This document shows, one piece after another, positions 32,076-41,229 of a stretch of 64,000 bases of DNA; position 1 is the stretch's first letter, and the number at the start of each line of letters is the position of its first letter. The stretch comes from Prorocentrum cordatum (Eukaryota; Sar; Dinophyceae; Prorocentrales; Prorocentraceae), in contig CAUYUJ010018063.1 in NCBI GenBank assembly GCA_963575745.1, positions 60,001 through 124,000 on the forward strand, in the 5' to 3' direction. The position numbers were made by a program, and so were the translations under genes. A model generated the notes under the pieces. It saw nothing but the letters and a program-made list of their open reading frames with translations. It was not told the origin of the DNA and did not search any database.

Positions 32076-32700
32076 CGGGCGCAACCCGCATATCGACGCT
32101 CAGATTCGTGAATCTGGCCTCGACGGCATTCAGGAGGCCTGCCGGGAGAGGACGCAAGAGGGAAGGAGGAGAGGGGGAAGGAGAAAAGCAGACGCCTCCC
32201 TTGCAGCCAGCCGCAGCCTTCCTGCTCAGCTGCTGCTGCCCCTGCCGTTCCGTCTGTTCCTTCCCTTCCACGTTGATGTCGTCCTCCTCCTTTTCCGTCT
32301 CCTTCTCCTCTTCCTTCTCCTTTTCCTTTTCCTCCTCCTCCTCCTCCTCCTGCCGCCTCTGGTCAGCCCCAGCAAGTCCAACGGATCGTTGGCAGGCCCC
32401 GTCCAGCCTGTCGGCGAGCTCGGGCGCTCCGCCTCCCCCTCCCCCTGCTTCTCCTCCTCCTCCGTCTCCCCCTCCTCCTCCGCCTCCTCCTGCTCCGCCC
32501 CCTCCTCCTCCCATTACTCCTCCTCCCTTCATCTCCTTCTTTTCCCCCTCGTAATCTCCCTCTTTCCCAACTCCTCCTCCACCTCCACCTGGACTTACGC
32601 ATCCACTTCCACCTACCGCGCCCCGTGTACCTCAGTATCCATCTCATTTCCCTGCCCACCTCAGCCATCTCCACATTTAGATCCTCCACCTCGAACCTGG
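32076..32700 (+). repeat. (TCC)n-rich spacer
   Basis: TCC/TTCC triplets at 32,280-32,350 and 32,430-32,530, otherwise plain. Confidence 0.8.
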
Positions 32701-32707
32701 AAGTTTG

Positions 32708-33530
32708 ATCCTCCTCCTCCTCCTCCTCCTCCTCCTCCTCCTCCTCCTCCTCCGTCTCCTCCTCCTCCTCCTCCTCCTCCTCCTCCTCCTCCTCCTCCTC
32801 CTCCTCCTCCTCCTCCTCCTCCTCATCATCATCATCATCATCATCAGCATTATTATCCTCATCCTCACTCTCGTCATCAAACACATCATCACCATCATTA
32901 TAATCACACACACCATCATCATAATCCTCATCAACACCAGCATCACCATCACGCTCATCATCACCAACATCATCATCACCACCACCGCCATCATCGTCAT
33001 CATCATCAGCAGCATCATCATCAGTAGCATCATCATCATCATCATCATCGTCATCATCATCATAATCATCATCATTGCCACTCTCATCAGCATCATCATC
33101 AACAACATCATCACCATCATCAATATCGTCATCACCACCATCACCATCACCATCACCATCAACATCATCACCATCATCACCCATAATCAGCATCCGCATC
33201 AGCATCCGCATCAGCTTCACCATCAACACATCAACATCAGCATCAACATCATCATCAGCATCATCGTCAACATCATCACCATCAGCATCAACATCATCAC
33301 CATCATCAATATCAACATCAACTTCAACACCACCATCGACATCACCATCACCATCAACATCAACATCAACATCAGCATCAACATCACCGTCAACAGCATC
33401 ACCACGAACATCATCATCATCATCATCATCATTAGCATCAGCAGCAACATCCTCATCCCCGTCCTCAGCATCATCATCATTATCATTCTAATCATCGCCA
33501 TCATCATCACCATCACCATCATCCCGGGCA
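32708..33530 (+). repeat. (TCC)n running into (ATC)n, ~800 bp
   Basis: TCC triplets to 32,823, then CATCAT/CACCAT triplets to about 33,530. These give poly-His, poly-Ile, poly-Met and poly-Asp frames that should not be annotated as proteins. Confidence 0.95.
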
Positions 33531-34631
33531 CACCTCGCACCTCGATCCTGGATCTGCCTCCTCTTCCTCCTCCACCCCACCCCGATCCTCGACCTCCCTG
33601 GATTCTCGACCTCATCTGGGGCTTTGCTGTGCTCCTGCTCATTGACATTTGTCGCGTGTGCGGAGCTACGCTGTCAATGCCGCGCTTCTCTGTGGCTTTG
33701 CTGTGCTCCGGCTCGCCGGCTCGCAACGCACACCGCCAGAGGCGGCGGAGAGCTTGAGAGATCCACCGAGCAACAGTGCCCTCCCTGAATTCTCGATCCT
33801 CGATGCTCGCTCCTCCTGCTGCTCCTCGGCTCCTCCGTGCGCCTGGCCCGCCCGCACCTCCCCGGCGTGCCCCGCGCCGGGGGGCGACCCCCGCGCGCCC
33901 CGCCGCCTCCCAGCAGGGGCACGGCGGTGCCGACGGCGCTGCCGGCGCTGAGGGCACCTGTCTGTCGGGGGGGAACGAGAAGGGGGGGGATAGCCGAGGG
34001 GGGGAACGAAACCTCCGCCCTTCGCTTCTCGAGGCGCTGGAGGGAGTCTGGGCCCCTCCCCCCGGATCCCACGGCCCTGCCCCCCTCCCTCGGGGGGAAC
34101 GAGGAGGGGGGGCAGCACAAAGGGCAGGGTGGAGAATCAGCTCACGGAGTTGATTTTCCAAGCGCCTCCTGGCTCGGGGGTCCGAGATGGGGCGGGGAGC
34201 TCGCGTCGCATCGCCGATGCCTCGGCGACGTCGGCGTGGAAAGAATATCGGGCCAGATCGACAAAATTTTATGTTTGTGGCGTTTTCTCTCCGTCGAATC
34301 TGTGAGGGCGTGGGAATGTCGGGGGAACGAAAGAGGGGGATAGCAAAGGGCAGGGTAGAGAATCAGCTCACGTCGCTGATTTTCCAAGCGCCTCCTGGCG
34401 CGGGGCGGCGCCCATGTATCGAGGAATGGGCCCAGCGGGGCCGAAACCAGCTGCATGCAGCAGATTTCGCACCCGCCCCCCTTTCCCCCTCCTCCCCCTC
34501 CCCCTCCCCCTCCTCTCCCTCCTCCTCCTCCTCCTCCTCCTCCTCCTCCTCCTCCTCCTCCTCCTCCTCCCCATTTCGCTCGGCCCGAACCTGCGCCCAG
34601 GGGCTGCGAAAGGTGCCCCTGGCCCCCTCGT
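33531..34631. repeat. Spacer with a 60-bp direct repeat and (TCC)n
   Basis: GAGAATCAGCTCACG then TGATTTTCCAAGCGCCTCCT occur at 34,131-34,172 and 34,363-34,402, preceded by GGGGGAACGA in both. GGCTTTGCTGTGCTCC is repeated at 33,619 and 33,692. TCC triplets at 34,485-34,570. No gene recognised. Confidence 0.7.
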
Positions 34632-34825
34632 GGCGGCGAGCGGGGGGAAGTGAGAAGGAGAAGGCCTCCTCAGAAGGCGGCGGGACTTCTCGGAAGCCCT
34701 CGCACCCTGCGAGGAGTGCTCAGCGTCCTCGGGGAAGGAACAGGAAACGTCTCCGAAGGCCAGGGGACTTCCGAGCCTCCTGAGAAGGCCTTCCCCTTCT
34801 CACTTCCTCCCTCGCTCGCCGCCGA
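34632..34825. mobile_element. TIR element (CCTTCTGAGAAGG family), copy 3
   Basis: GGCGGCGAGCGGGGGGAAGT at the left and its inverted relative at the right; arms about 50 bp. Same family as 7,885-8,086. Confidence 0.8.
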
Positions 34826-34832
34826 TCCTACA

Positions 34833-34885
34833 TTTAGGTCGGGCATGTCCTCCTACAGGCGGATGTTGGACGACAAAGAAAATTA
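34833..34885. mobile_element. MITE, AGGTCGGGC family, left end only
   Basis: TTAGGTCGGGCATGTCCTCC then GGATGTTGGACGAC; no right end follows. It abuts the previous TIR element. Confidence 0.7.
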
Positions 34886-34979
34886 CGCTACCGAGGACCC
34901 CCACATACTTATATTGCAGTTGGAGTGATGATAGCTGAAGTGAAACATGTGAGAATGATGTTGATGGACGTTCCCTGCG

Positions 34980-36075
34980 CACCACCTATGGTGTCGACAA
35001 AGTGCCACGCCTGCTGCGCCCTGGACGACCGGCTCGGAGAGCGGCCGCGCTCAGAGACCACCACCTGCGGACCCACTAAGGTTACGAGAATATGCCACGC
35101 CTGCTACGCCCTGGACGACCGTCACGGATAGCGGACACCCTATGGTGTCGAGAAAATGCCATGCTTGCTGCGCCCTGGATGACAGCCACGGATAGCGGCC
35201 GCGCTCAGAAACCACGACGTGCAACCCCTCGTATGGCGTCAAGAGTCTGCCATACCTGCTGTGCCTTGGACGACCCTCTCGGATAGCGGCCGCGCTTCGA
35301 GACCACGCCCTGCGCCCCCTATATGGTGTCGAGAAAAAGTCGCGCCTGCTATGCTATGGACGACCAGCTCGGGTAGCGGCCTCGCTCAGAAACCATCCCC
35401 TGCGCACCCCGTATGGCGTCGAGCATGTGCCATGCCTGCGATGCCCTGGACGACCGTCACGGATAGCGGCCGCACTCGGACACCACCCCCTGCGAACCCC
35501 CTTATGGTGTCGAGAATATGCCATGCCTGCTGTGCCCTGGACGACCGTCACGGATAGAGGCCGCGCTGAGAGACCACCCCCTGCGCACCTCCGTGATGTC
35601 GAGAATGTGCCATGCCCGCAATGCCCTGGACGACCGTCACGGATACCCGCCGCACTCGGGAACCACCCCCTGCGCACCCCCAATCGTGTCGAGAATATGC
35701 CATGCATGCTGTGCCCTGGACGAATGTCACAGATAGCGGCCGCGGTGAGAAACCACCCCCTGCGCATCCGCTATGGTGTCGAGAATATGCCATGCCTGCT
35801 GTGCCCTGGACGACCGTCACGGATAGCGGTCGCCCTCAGAGACCACTTTCGCACCCCCTCTGGTGTCGAGAAAGTGCAACCACGCCTGCCACGCTCTCCG
35901 ACCCTGGCACGCATAGAGGTCGCGCTGAGAGACCACCCCCTGCGCAACCCCTCTGGTGTCGAGGAAGTGCCACGCCTGCCACGCTCTCCGACCCCGGCAC
36001 GCATAGAGGCCGCGGTGAGAGACCACCCCCGCGCACCCCCTCTGGTGTCGAGAAAGTGCCACGTGTCCAGAACAA
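34980..36075 (+). repeat. ~89-bp satellite, about 13 units
   Basis: Each unit carries CACCCCCTATGGTGTCGAGA, ATATGCCATGCCTGCTGTGC, CCTGGACGACCGTCACGGAT and AGCGGCCGCGCTCAGAGACC. Unit starts are about 34,989, 35,078, 35,141, 35,232, 35,322, 35,412, 35,505, 35,595, 35,684, 35,773, 35,862, 35,950 and 36,040. The near-multiple-of-three period keeps frames open on both strands. Confidence 0.95.
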
Positions 36076-36217
36076 CGGCGGCGGCGCCGGAGACTCATGC
36101 GGTCTGTGGAGCGAACAAGCGACCACCTCTGCGGACGAATCGCCCGCAGAAAAAGGTCGTCCGGGACGACCCGTCTGGGACGACCAAGACGGCCTGGCTC
36201 AGACGACCGTCTAGCCC

Positions 36218-36642
36218 CTGCGAAGACCAGGTTAAGGAGGGAGGCTATGTCATCAGTGACGAGGTACGCATGGGTACCAAAAAATGCATCGGAGGCGGCA
36301 ATATCGAGAGTCGTCTGGGGCTCGTCTGGTCCACTCGCAGGCGGCGGGAGTGGCAGTCCTTCGCCAGCACGCTAGGAGAACATCGGGCTGCCAGCACGCT
36401 GGAATGCGTCTGGCGCTCGCAGAAGTGACAATGAAGGAATGCGGAGGAGGAGGAGGAGGAAGAGGACAAGGTAAAGGACGAGTAGGAGGAGGAGGAGGAA
36501 GAGAAGGAAGATCTTCGAGATACTGCATCTTGTATTTGATCGCCCTGTTCAGGCCCTCAGAGATGATGTCCGTCGCCGCGGCTGGGCTCTCCTCAGACTT
36601 TCGGCCAGACCGAACCCCATTACACGTCTCGAAGTCGACTTC
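36218..36642 (-). CDS. Two exon-like islands of an unknown protein
   Basis: Minus-strand 36,642 to about 36,508 reads EVDFETCNGVRSGRKSEESP then AAATDIISEGLNRAIKYKMQ and YLED. Minus-strand 36,305-36,218 reads DIAASDAFFGTHAYLVTDDI then ASLLNLVFA before a CAG|GGGC boundary. Both have natural composition. The stretch between is TCC/GGA low complexity. Short matching words (TCTCGAAGATC and TCTCGATATTG) sit at the proposed junction, but there is no AG at the acceptor, so the exact join is unsure. The family is not recognised; the second island could be a membrane-proximal or enzyme core segment. Confidence 0.4.
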
Positions 36643-37109
36643 TGACGGAGGAGGAAGGGCGGAGGACGGAGGAGGGACGACAGGAAGCAGGAATGATGGA
36701 CAGAGGACGGAAGGGTGGAGGAGAGAGTGATGGAGGGAGAATGGAGATGACGAACTGGAGGAGGAGGAGGAGGAGGGGCCGGAGGAGGAGGAGGGGCAGG
36801 AGGAGGAGGAGGAGGAGGACATTTACAATATTAGCAACACGAGGTGGTTGGTATAAACGACGAGGAGGGCATTGGCGAAGACAGGGGAATGGGGGGGGAA
36901 TGCGAGGAGGCGGATGAGGATGGGTAGAAAGGGGGAAAGGAAAAGTGGGAGGAGGAGGAGAAGAGGGAGGAGCAGGAAGAGGAGGAAGAGGAGGAGGAGG
37001 AGCAGGAGGCGAATGTGGACGACGACGGCGACGGAAGAGGGGGAAAGCAGCGAGGGATCATTACCAAGAAGGAAGCGGGCCCTGCAGGACCAGGAGGCAG
37101 GGATGGGTG
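36643..37109 (+). repeat. (GGA)-rich spacer
   Basis: GGA/GGAGGA triplets at 36,640-36,820 and 36,900-37,015. No gene recognised. Confidence 0.8.
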
Positions 37110-37273
37110 GGGTATTGCTAGAAGTGCCCTTGGCCCAAGGTGCCCCAAGGATTTCGAAAGAGGCCCCTACGGCCTCCAGAGCACCCCTCACGAGGCTCAG
37201 AAGGCCCCAGGGGCTTCAGAATCGAGCGAAAAGCTGAGGGTACCTTGGGCCAGGGGCACTTCTAGCAACACCC
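37110..37273. mobile_element. TIR element, ~37-bp arms (GGGTATTGCTAGAAGTGCCC)
   Basis: Left GGGTATTGCTAGAAGTGCCC then TTGGCCCAAGGTGCCCC; right end inverted GGGTGTTGCTAGAAGTGCCC then CTGGCCCAAGGTACCC. Total about 164 bp. Confidence 0.85.
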
Positions 37274-37404
37274 GGAGAGATGGGATGCCCCAAACCTGGG
37301 GGCCGGAACTGGCCGAAAACTCTCCGGCCCGCGTCCCGCACGACCAGTTTCCTCTTCGCGAGAAGAAGCCGGGAATAGAAGAAGAAACAACGCCGTAAGC
37401 AGAA

Positions 37405-37532
37405 ACTTTTGGCGCTCTGCGCGGATTTCTTGGATCTGCGCTGGGCCCCCCAGCGGCGCCTCCGGCGCCGCCCCCGGCGCGCTGGGGCGTGCCCACCGCA
37501 GATCCAAGAAATCCGCGCAGAGCGCCAAAGTT
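37405..37532. repeat. Hairpin element, ~33-bp near-perfect arms, followed by TTC tract
   Basis: Arms contain TTTGGCGCTCTGCGCGGATT and TCTTGGATCTGCG; the loop is GC-rich. TTCTTCTTC follows at 37,547. A relative with the same order lies at 45,893-46,003. Confidence 0.85.
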
Positions 37533-37918
37533 CATGTTTAAGGCGTTTCTTCTTCTTCTTCTGCTTCTTCTTTGATCTTCATCGCTTGGGCGCCAGAGTT
37601 ATCCGGGGTAACTTGGGCCCTGGGCAACTCAGGTTCGGATTCCCGACAAACGAACCTGAGTTAGCCCTGACCCGAGTTGTTTCCCCCTGATGCTTCGGGG
37701 CCCTGAAGCGCCTCGCGAGAGAAGCCGAGGCGGGAGAGGACGAGCGCAGCCCGATGTCGCCTGTGCAGCCGCCGGCTTCCAGGCCAGCCAGGTAGTCTTG
37801 GTCTTGCTGCGCGTGGGCGGGCGCGCCGCCTCGTGGTGGGTCGGGTCAGGGGGCGGAGGGCGGGTGAGTGTGAAACAGGGGAGGCAGGGGGGGGAGAGGG
37901 GAGCGGGTGGTCGGGGAT
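37533..37918. other. No gene seen; short inverted pair at 37,600-37,680
   Basis: GTAACTTGGGCCCTGGGCAA / CAACTCAGGTTCG...CGAACCTGAGTTAG are small inverted words. Otherwise GC-rich without a supported frame. Confidence 0.4.
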
Positions 37919-38073
37919 GGACAGAACCCCTTTGAGCAAAACGTGTTCTCGTGAAGACGAGCTCGGGCCCAAGCCTGGCGGGCGCAAGCCTGGAAAATGA
38001 TGGCCGCGGCGCCCTCTCGAGAACCGAGCACGGGCAATTCACAGATCGACATGTCAGGGTGGGGGTTCTGTCC
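37919..38073. mobile_element. MITE with ends GGACAGAACCCC, copy 1
   Basis: Left GGACAGAACCCC, right GGGGTTCTGTCC. Interior CTCTCGAGAACCGA, GACATGTCAGGGTG shared with 39,688-39,827. Confidence 0.85.
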
Positions 38074-38214
38074 ACCCCCGAGGGTGGTCTGGGGAGGAAG
38101 AGGAGCAGCATCAGAAGGGGTAGGAGGAGGCAGACGAGCAGCCGGAGCAGGGGGGATCGTATGGAGACCCGGGGGAAGAGACAGCAAAACACAACAAGGG
38201 AAACACACGAGGAT

Positions 38215-38420
38215 CCATCCGATGCGCCCCCACCAGCCGTCAGAGACGGGAGCTGGGGTCCAGTTCGATGAAGGGCAAGGGTCAGCCCAGACATATGCGG
38301 AGCGCTTGCCGACCCGAGCCCACGAGAACGGCGTTGTGTACGTAGCCTCGATGGACTCTAAAAGCCGTGCGATAGCGGTAAACAGGGGAAGAATGGGGAT
38401 GGCGATTCCTTTCTTCGGGT
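38215..38420 (-). CDS. Exon-like island, unknown protein
   Basis: Minus-strand reading KKGIAIPILPLFTAIARLLE, SIEATYTTPFSWARVGKRSA, YVWADPCPSSNWTPAPVSDG, then WWGRIGWIL. Natural composition with a hydrophobic segment (IPILPLFTAIARLL) that could be a membrane or core helix. No domain recognised and splice edges not settled. Confidence 0.3.
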
Positions 38421-38689
38421 GGCGGTGTTGGGGCCTTGTGCGCAAGGCACCTGCCATTCTCAAGAATTTGACGTCCCAGGGTGGTTGTGGGTGGGTTATT
38501 CTGAAACGGCTGAGCGCCTAGGCCCAAATAGCCACATACGTCGAGCAAGGAAGAGGGTACACAGGGCGACTTTTCGTTTGTTCTGTCACTTTCTATTGGT
38601 CCCCAACTTCCCCCCTCACCGGGGGCAGCCCCAACAACAACTCTGTCAATGTCGCCTTCAAGCGTGGCGCACTTACACCGGGGTTACCT
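38421..38689. other. No gene seen
   Basis: Plain spacer before a tandem repeat. Confidence 0.3.
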
Positions 38690-39250
38690 CAAGTCAGGGC
38701 ATGTCAGAACCAGAGATGCCGAGGATGTCTCAGCCGGAACGGGTCCACGTCTTGGATTCCAGAATTGCGGGAGCGTCTCAAGCGAAACGGGCCAGAGCAT
38801 CTCAATTCAGGGCACCTCGCAGTATCTCAGGGTTCGGAGGATGTCTCAGGCGAAACGGGCCTGAGTACTTCGCGAACCCCACCTTTGAACCTGGAAGGGT
38901 GAGGACGTCTCAAGCGAAACGGGCCAGAGCACCTCAATGCAGGGCACCTGGAAACCTGGGGTCCCGAGCATGTCTCAAGCGAACAACATCATTAAGATGT
39001 CTCAGGTGGAACGGGACTAAGCATATCACGTCAGCGCATCTCGGAACCCAAGTTTCCGAGGATGCCTCAACAAGCGAGACGGCCTGAACATCTCGTGAAC
39101 CGCATCTTCAACCCAGAGTTGCGAGGACGTCTCAGGCCAAACCGTCAGGGCCAAGGATTCCGAGACTGTGTAAGGCGAAACATCGTCGCGGACCACGTCT
39201 TGGGAGCCAGAATGGTGAGGCCGTCTCAAGAGAAACAAGCCAAAGCAGCT
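38690..39250 (+). repeat. ~63-bp irregular tandem repeat (GATGTCTCAAGCGAAACGGGCC)
   Basis: GTCTCAAGCGAAACGGGCC-like words near 38,723, 38,773, 38,840, 38,903, 38,969, 38,996, 39,060, 39,125 and 39,221, alternating with CATCTCAATTCAGGGCACCT. Confidence 0.85.
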
Positions 39251-39261
39251 CCATTCCGGGC

Positions 39262-39671
39262 ATCTCGGTAATGCCCCGTCCATGGTTTCGAGTTCCCTGT
39301 TCAAGTTCTTTAGGACCTTCCGGTAATAATGCTTCACTGGGACGAGTGCATTCAACAGCTTTTCGCTCCATGGTCTGAATTTGGTCCTGTCACCTGGGGG
39401 CGTATTTAGCTGTTGATTGAACAGCCTTGTAGTCGCTCGCGGGAACATGCTCCGAGGTGCTCGCATAATATTGGATGTTTCTTCACACCCTCAAGTTGTT
39501 GAACTGTTCCTCGCAATGCACATTGCGGCTGATAACTGAGATCAGGGATGAGTTGATGTTGTAGCTCATCTGCAAAATTGTGAATGCGTCATCGTTGCCA
39601 ACAATGCTGGTGCCCCGTGTAACCCTGCTCTGGAATATTTTCTCGCCTTCGCAGTTTGCGTTGAGCGCCAT
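39262..39671 (-). pseudogene. Probable retroelement Gag-like fragment, frameshifted
   Basis: Minus-strand, from ATG at 39,671: MALNANCEGEKIFQSRVTRG, TSIVGNDDAFTILQMSYNIN, then a stop at about 39,485; after a frame change TTRLFNQQLNTPPGDRTKFR, PWSEKLLNALVPVKHYYRKV, LKNLNRELETMDG. The second half resembles the FRxWxxKxxxAL region of Gag-like proteins that are common in dinoflagellate retroelements; this is my recollection of the pattern, not a search result. It might instead be part of a host gene. Confidence 0.3.
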
Positions 39672-39687
39672 GCTAACATTCGGAGAT

Positions 39688-39827
39688 GGACAGAACCCCC
39701 TTCAGTGAAAACGACTTCGGGCGCAAACCTGATGGGCGCATGCCTGCAACATGACGGCCACGGCGCACTCTCGAGAACCGAAAACGGACAATTCACTACT
39801 CGACGTGTCAGGGTGGGGGTTGTGTCC
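39688..39827. mobile_element. MITE with ends GGACAGAACCCC, copy 2
   Basis: GGACAGAACCCCCTTCAG at the left and GGGGTTGTGTCC at the right; same orientation as copy 1 at 37,919. Confidence 0.85.
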
Positions 39828-40009
39828 ACCCCCGAGGCATTCCTGAAACGTCCGTTCCCGCAATTAACTGGAATTGCACAATTCCGCAGATCGGCTCGTG
39901 CTCAGGTTGTATCGTGCCTCTCGGACTCGAAGCAACGTGGCCTCGAAAGCCCGGTCGGCTGCGCCAGAGCTCGCTGGTCCCGCTGCGGCTGCCGCTGCGG
40001 CCATTGCCG

Positions 40010-40187
40010 CAAGGGAGCAGCTTCGCGCGGTTAACCACGCGCACTGAAACCAAGGGGTGAACTAAGGGCTCCGCCACCATGAACATGTGATTGGAGCCTT
40101 TGTCTTTCCCTGGTGGCGAAGCGAACTTGAGCCAAGCAGCAGTGCCAAACAAGTTTGCATCATAGCACACTTCGGCTTGACTGCTAT
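40010..40187 (-). CDS. Exon-like island, unknown protein
   Basis: Minus-strand reading AEVCYDANLFGTAAWLKFAS, PPGKDKGSNHMFMVAEPLVH, PLVSVRVVNRAKLLPCG. Strand-like hydrophobic patches and balanced composition suggest a real exon. I considered a SET-like or beta-sandwich fold but see no decisive motif. Partner exons not found. Confidence 0.35.
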
Positions 40188-40261
40188 GCTGCCACGTGTG
40201 ACTATTCCTCAAGCCTATCTTGCCAACAGAGTCGGAGTGCTATGAACCAACACCGCCGCAA

Positions 40262-40425
40262 CCTCCTCCCTCCTCCTACTCCTCCTCCTCCTCCTCCTCC
40301 TCAGCAACTCCTCCTCCTCCTCCTCCTCCTCCTCCCTCCTCCTCCTCCTCCTCCTTCTTCTTCTTCTTGTTCTTCTTCTTCTCCCTCGTCCTCCTCCTCC
40401 TCCTCCTGCTCCTCCCCGACGGGGG
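40262..40425 (+). repeat. (TCC)n/(TTC)n tract
   Basis: TCC triplets with a TTCTTCTTC centre. Confidence 0.95.
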
Positions 40426-40531
40426 TCATTTCGAGAATTCAGGTCCGGTGGGACACCCGTCGGCGGACAGACGAAAGACTAGCACAATGGGAAGGCATGG
40501 GTGGGAGCCCCTTGGAGCCGCTGCGCCTATC

Positions 40532-40681
40532 CTTAGGTCGGGCCTGTCCCCCTACAGGCCGATTTTCGAGGAATTCTTAAAACAAGTCAGAAGAAATTCA
40601 AAATGGTCACAAAATACAGAAAATCCCCAGACTATCCAATCTTGCATATTCCTCCTGTACAGGGACAGGCCCGACTTAAGC
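40532..40681. mobile_element. MITE, AGGTCGGGC family, best-preserved copy
   Basis: 27-bp terminal inverted repeats with about three mismatches: CTTAGGTCGGGCCTGTCC... at left, CTTAAGTCGGGCCTGTCC... inverted at right, both reaching CTACAGG or GTACAGG. Flanks GCCTATC and GCCTACC suggest a target duplication of about 7 bp. Confidence 0.9.
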
Positions 40682-41229
40682 CTACCCCACTCAACGTTGC
40701 CCCTGGCTATCAAATCGTAACTCAATTCTCCGGCGGCCGTTCGGGGCGATCCGGGCAACCCGGGGACGCTCTCGGCGACGCGCGGCCGCCAGAAAACATC
40801 CCGAGACACGAAAACCGCGGAGAACCCACGAGCGCGTCCGAAAACTTCAAGCCTCGAACCATTTTTCGAACCACCTCCCAGCCAGGATGTCAAGCGTGTC
40901 GAAGTGCGCACCTGGCCTGTTCCCCTGGCCTTCCCCTCGTGCCGTCCCAGAAGCTGGCGTGCGCACAGAGGGCGCCGCCTGCGCTGGCGCCGAGGAGCTG
41001 CTGAATCGCCTCGCGTCGGCCTCCCTCCTCCATCTTCCCTCATTCCTCTGCCTCCGTCCTCCTCCTTCCTCCCCGCCCATTTTCTTCCTCGCTGATCCCT
41101 CCTTTCTATCCTCCCTCCTCCCGCGGATTAGCCGGATTCGCCAGATTTCCCGAATCTCACCAGAAACGGAGCAATGGGGGCGGTCGGCGGGGCCATTGCC
41201 TCGTGCGCCGGGGTTCAGGATGACGTGAG
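40682..41229. other. No gene seen
   Basis: GC-rich spacer; TCC-rich around 41,020-41,120, and repeated GCCGGATTCGCCAGATTTCC words near 41,128-41,160. Confidence 0.4.

Noticed and set aside
31972-33757. Long plus-strand frames rich in His, Ile, Leu and Ser
   Set aside because: They are translations of (TCC)n and (ATC)n tracts; no start context or domain, and all three frames are open.
40122-40140. TTGGCTCAAG on the minus strand as a leader relic
   Set aside because: The match stops after 10 bases, and the sequence lies inside an exon-like frame.
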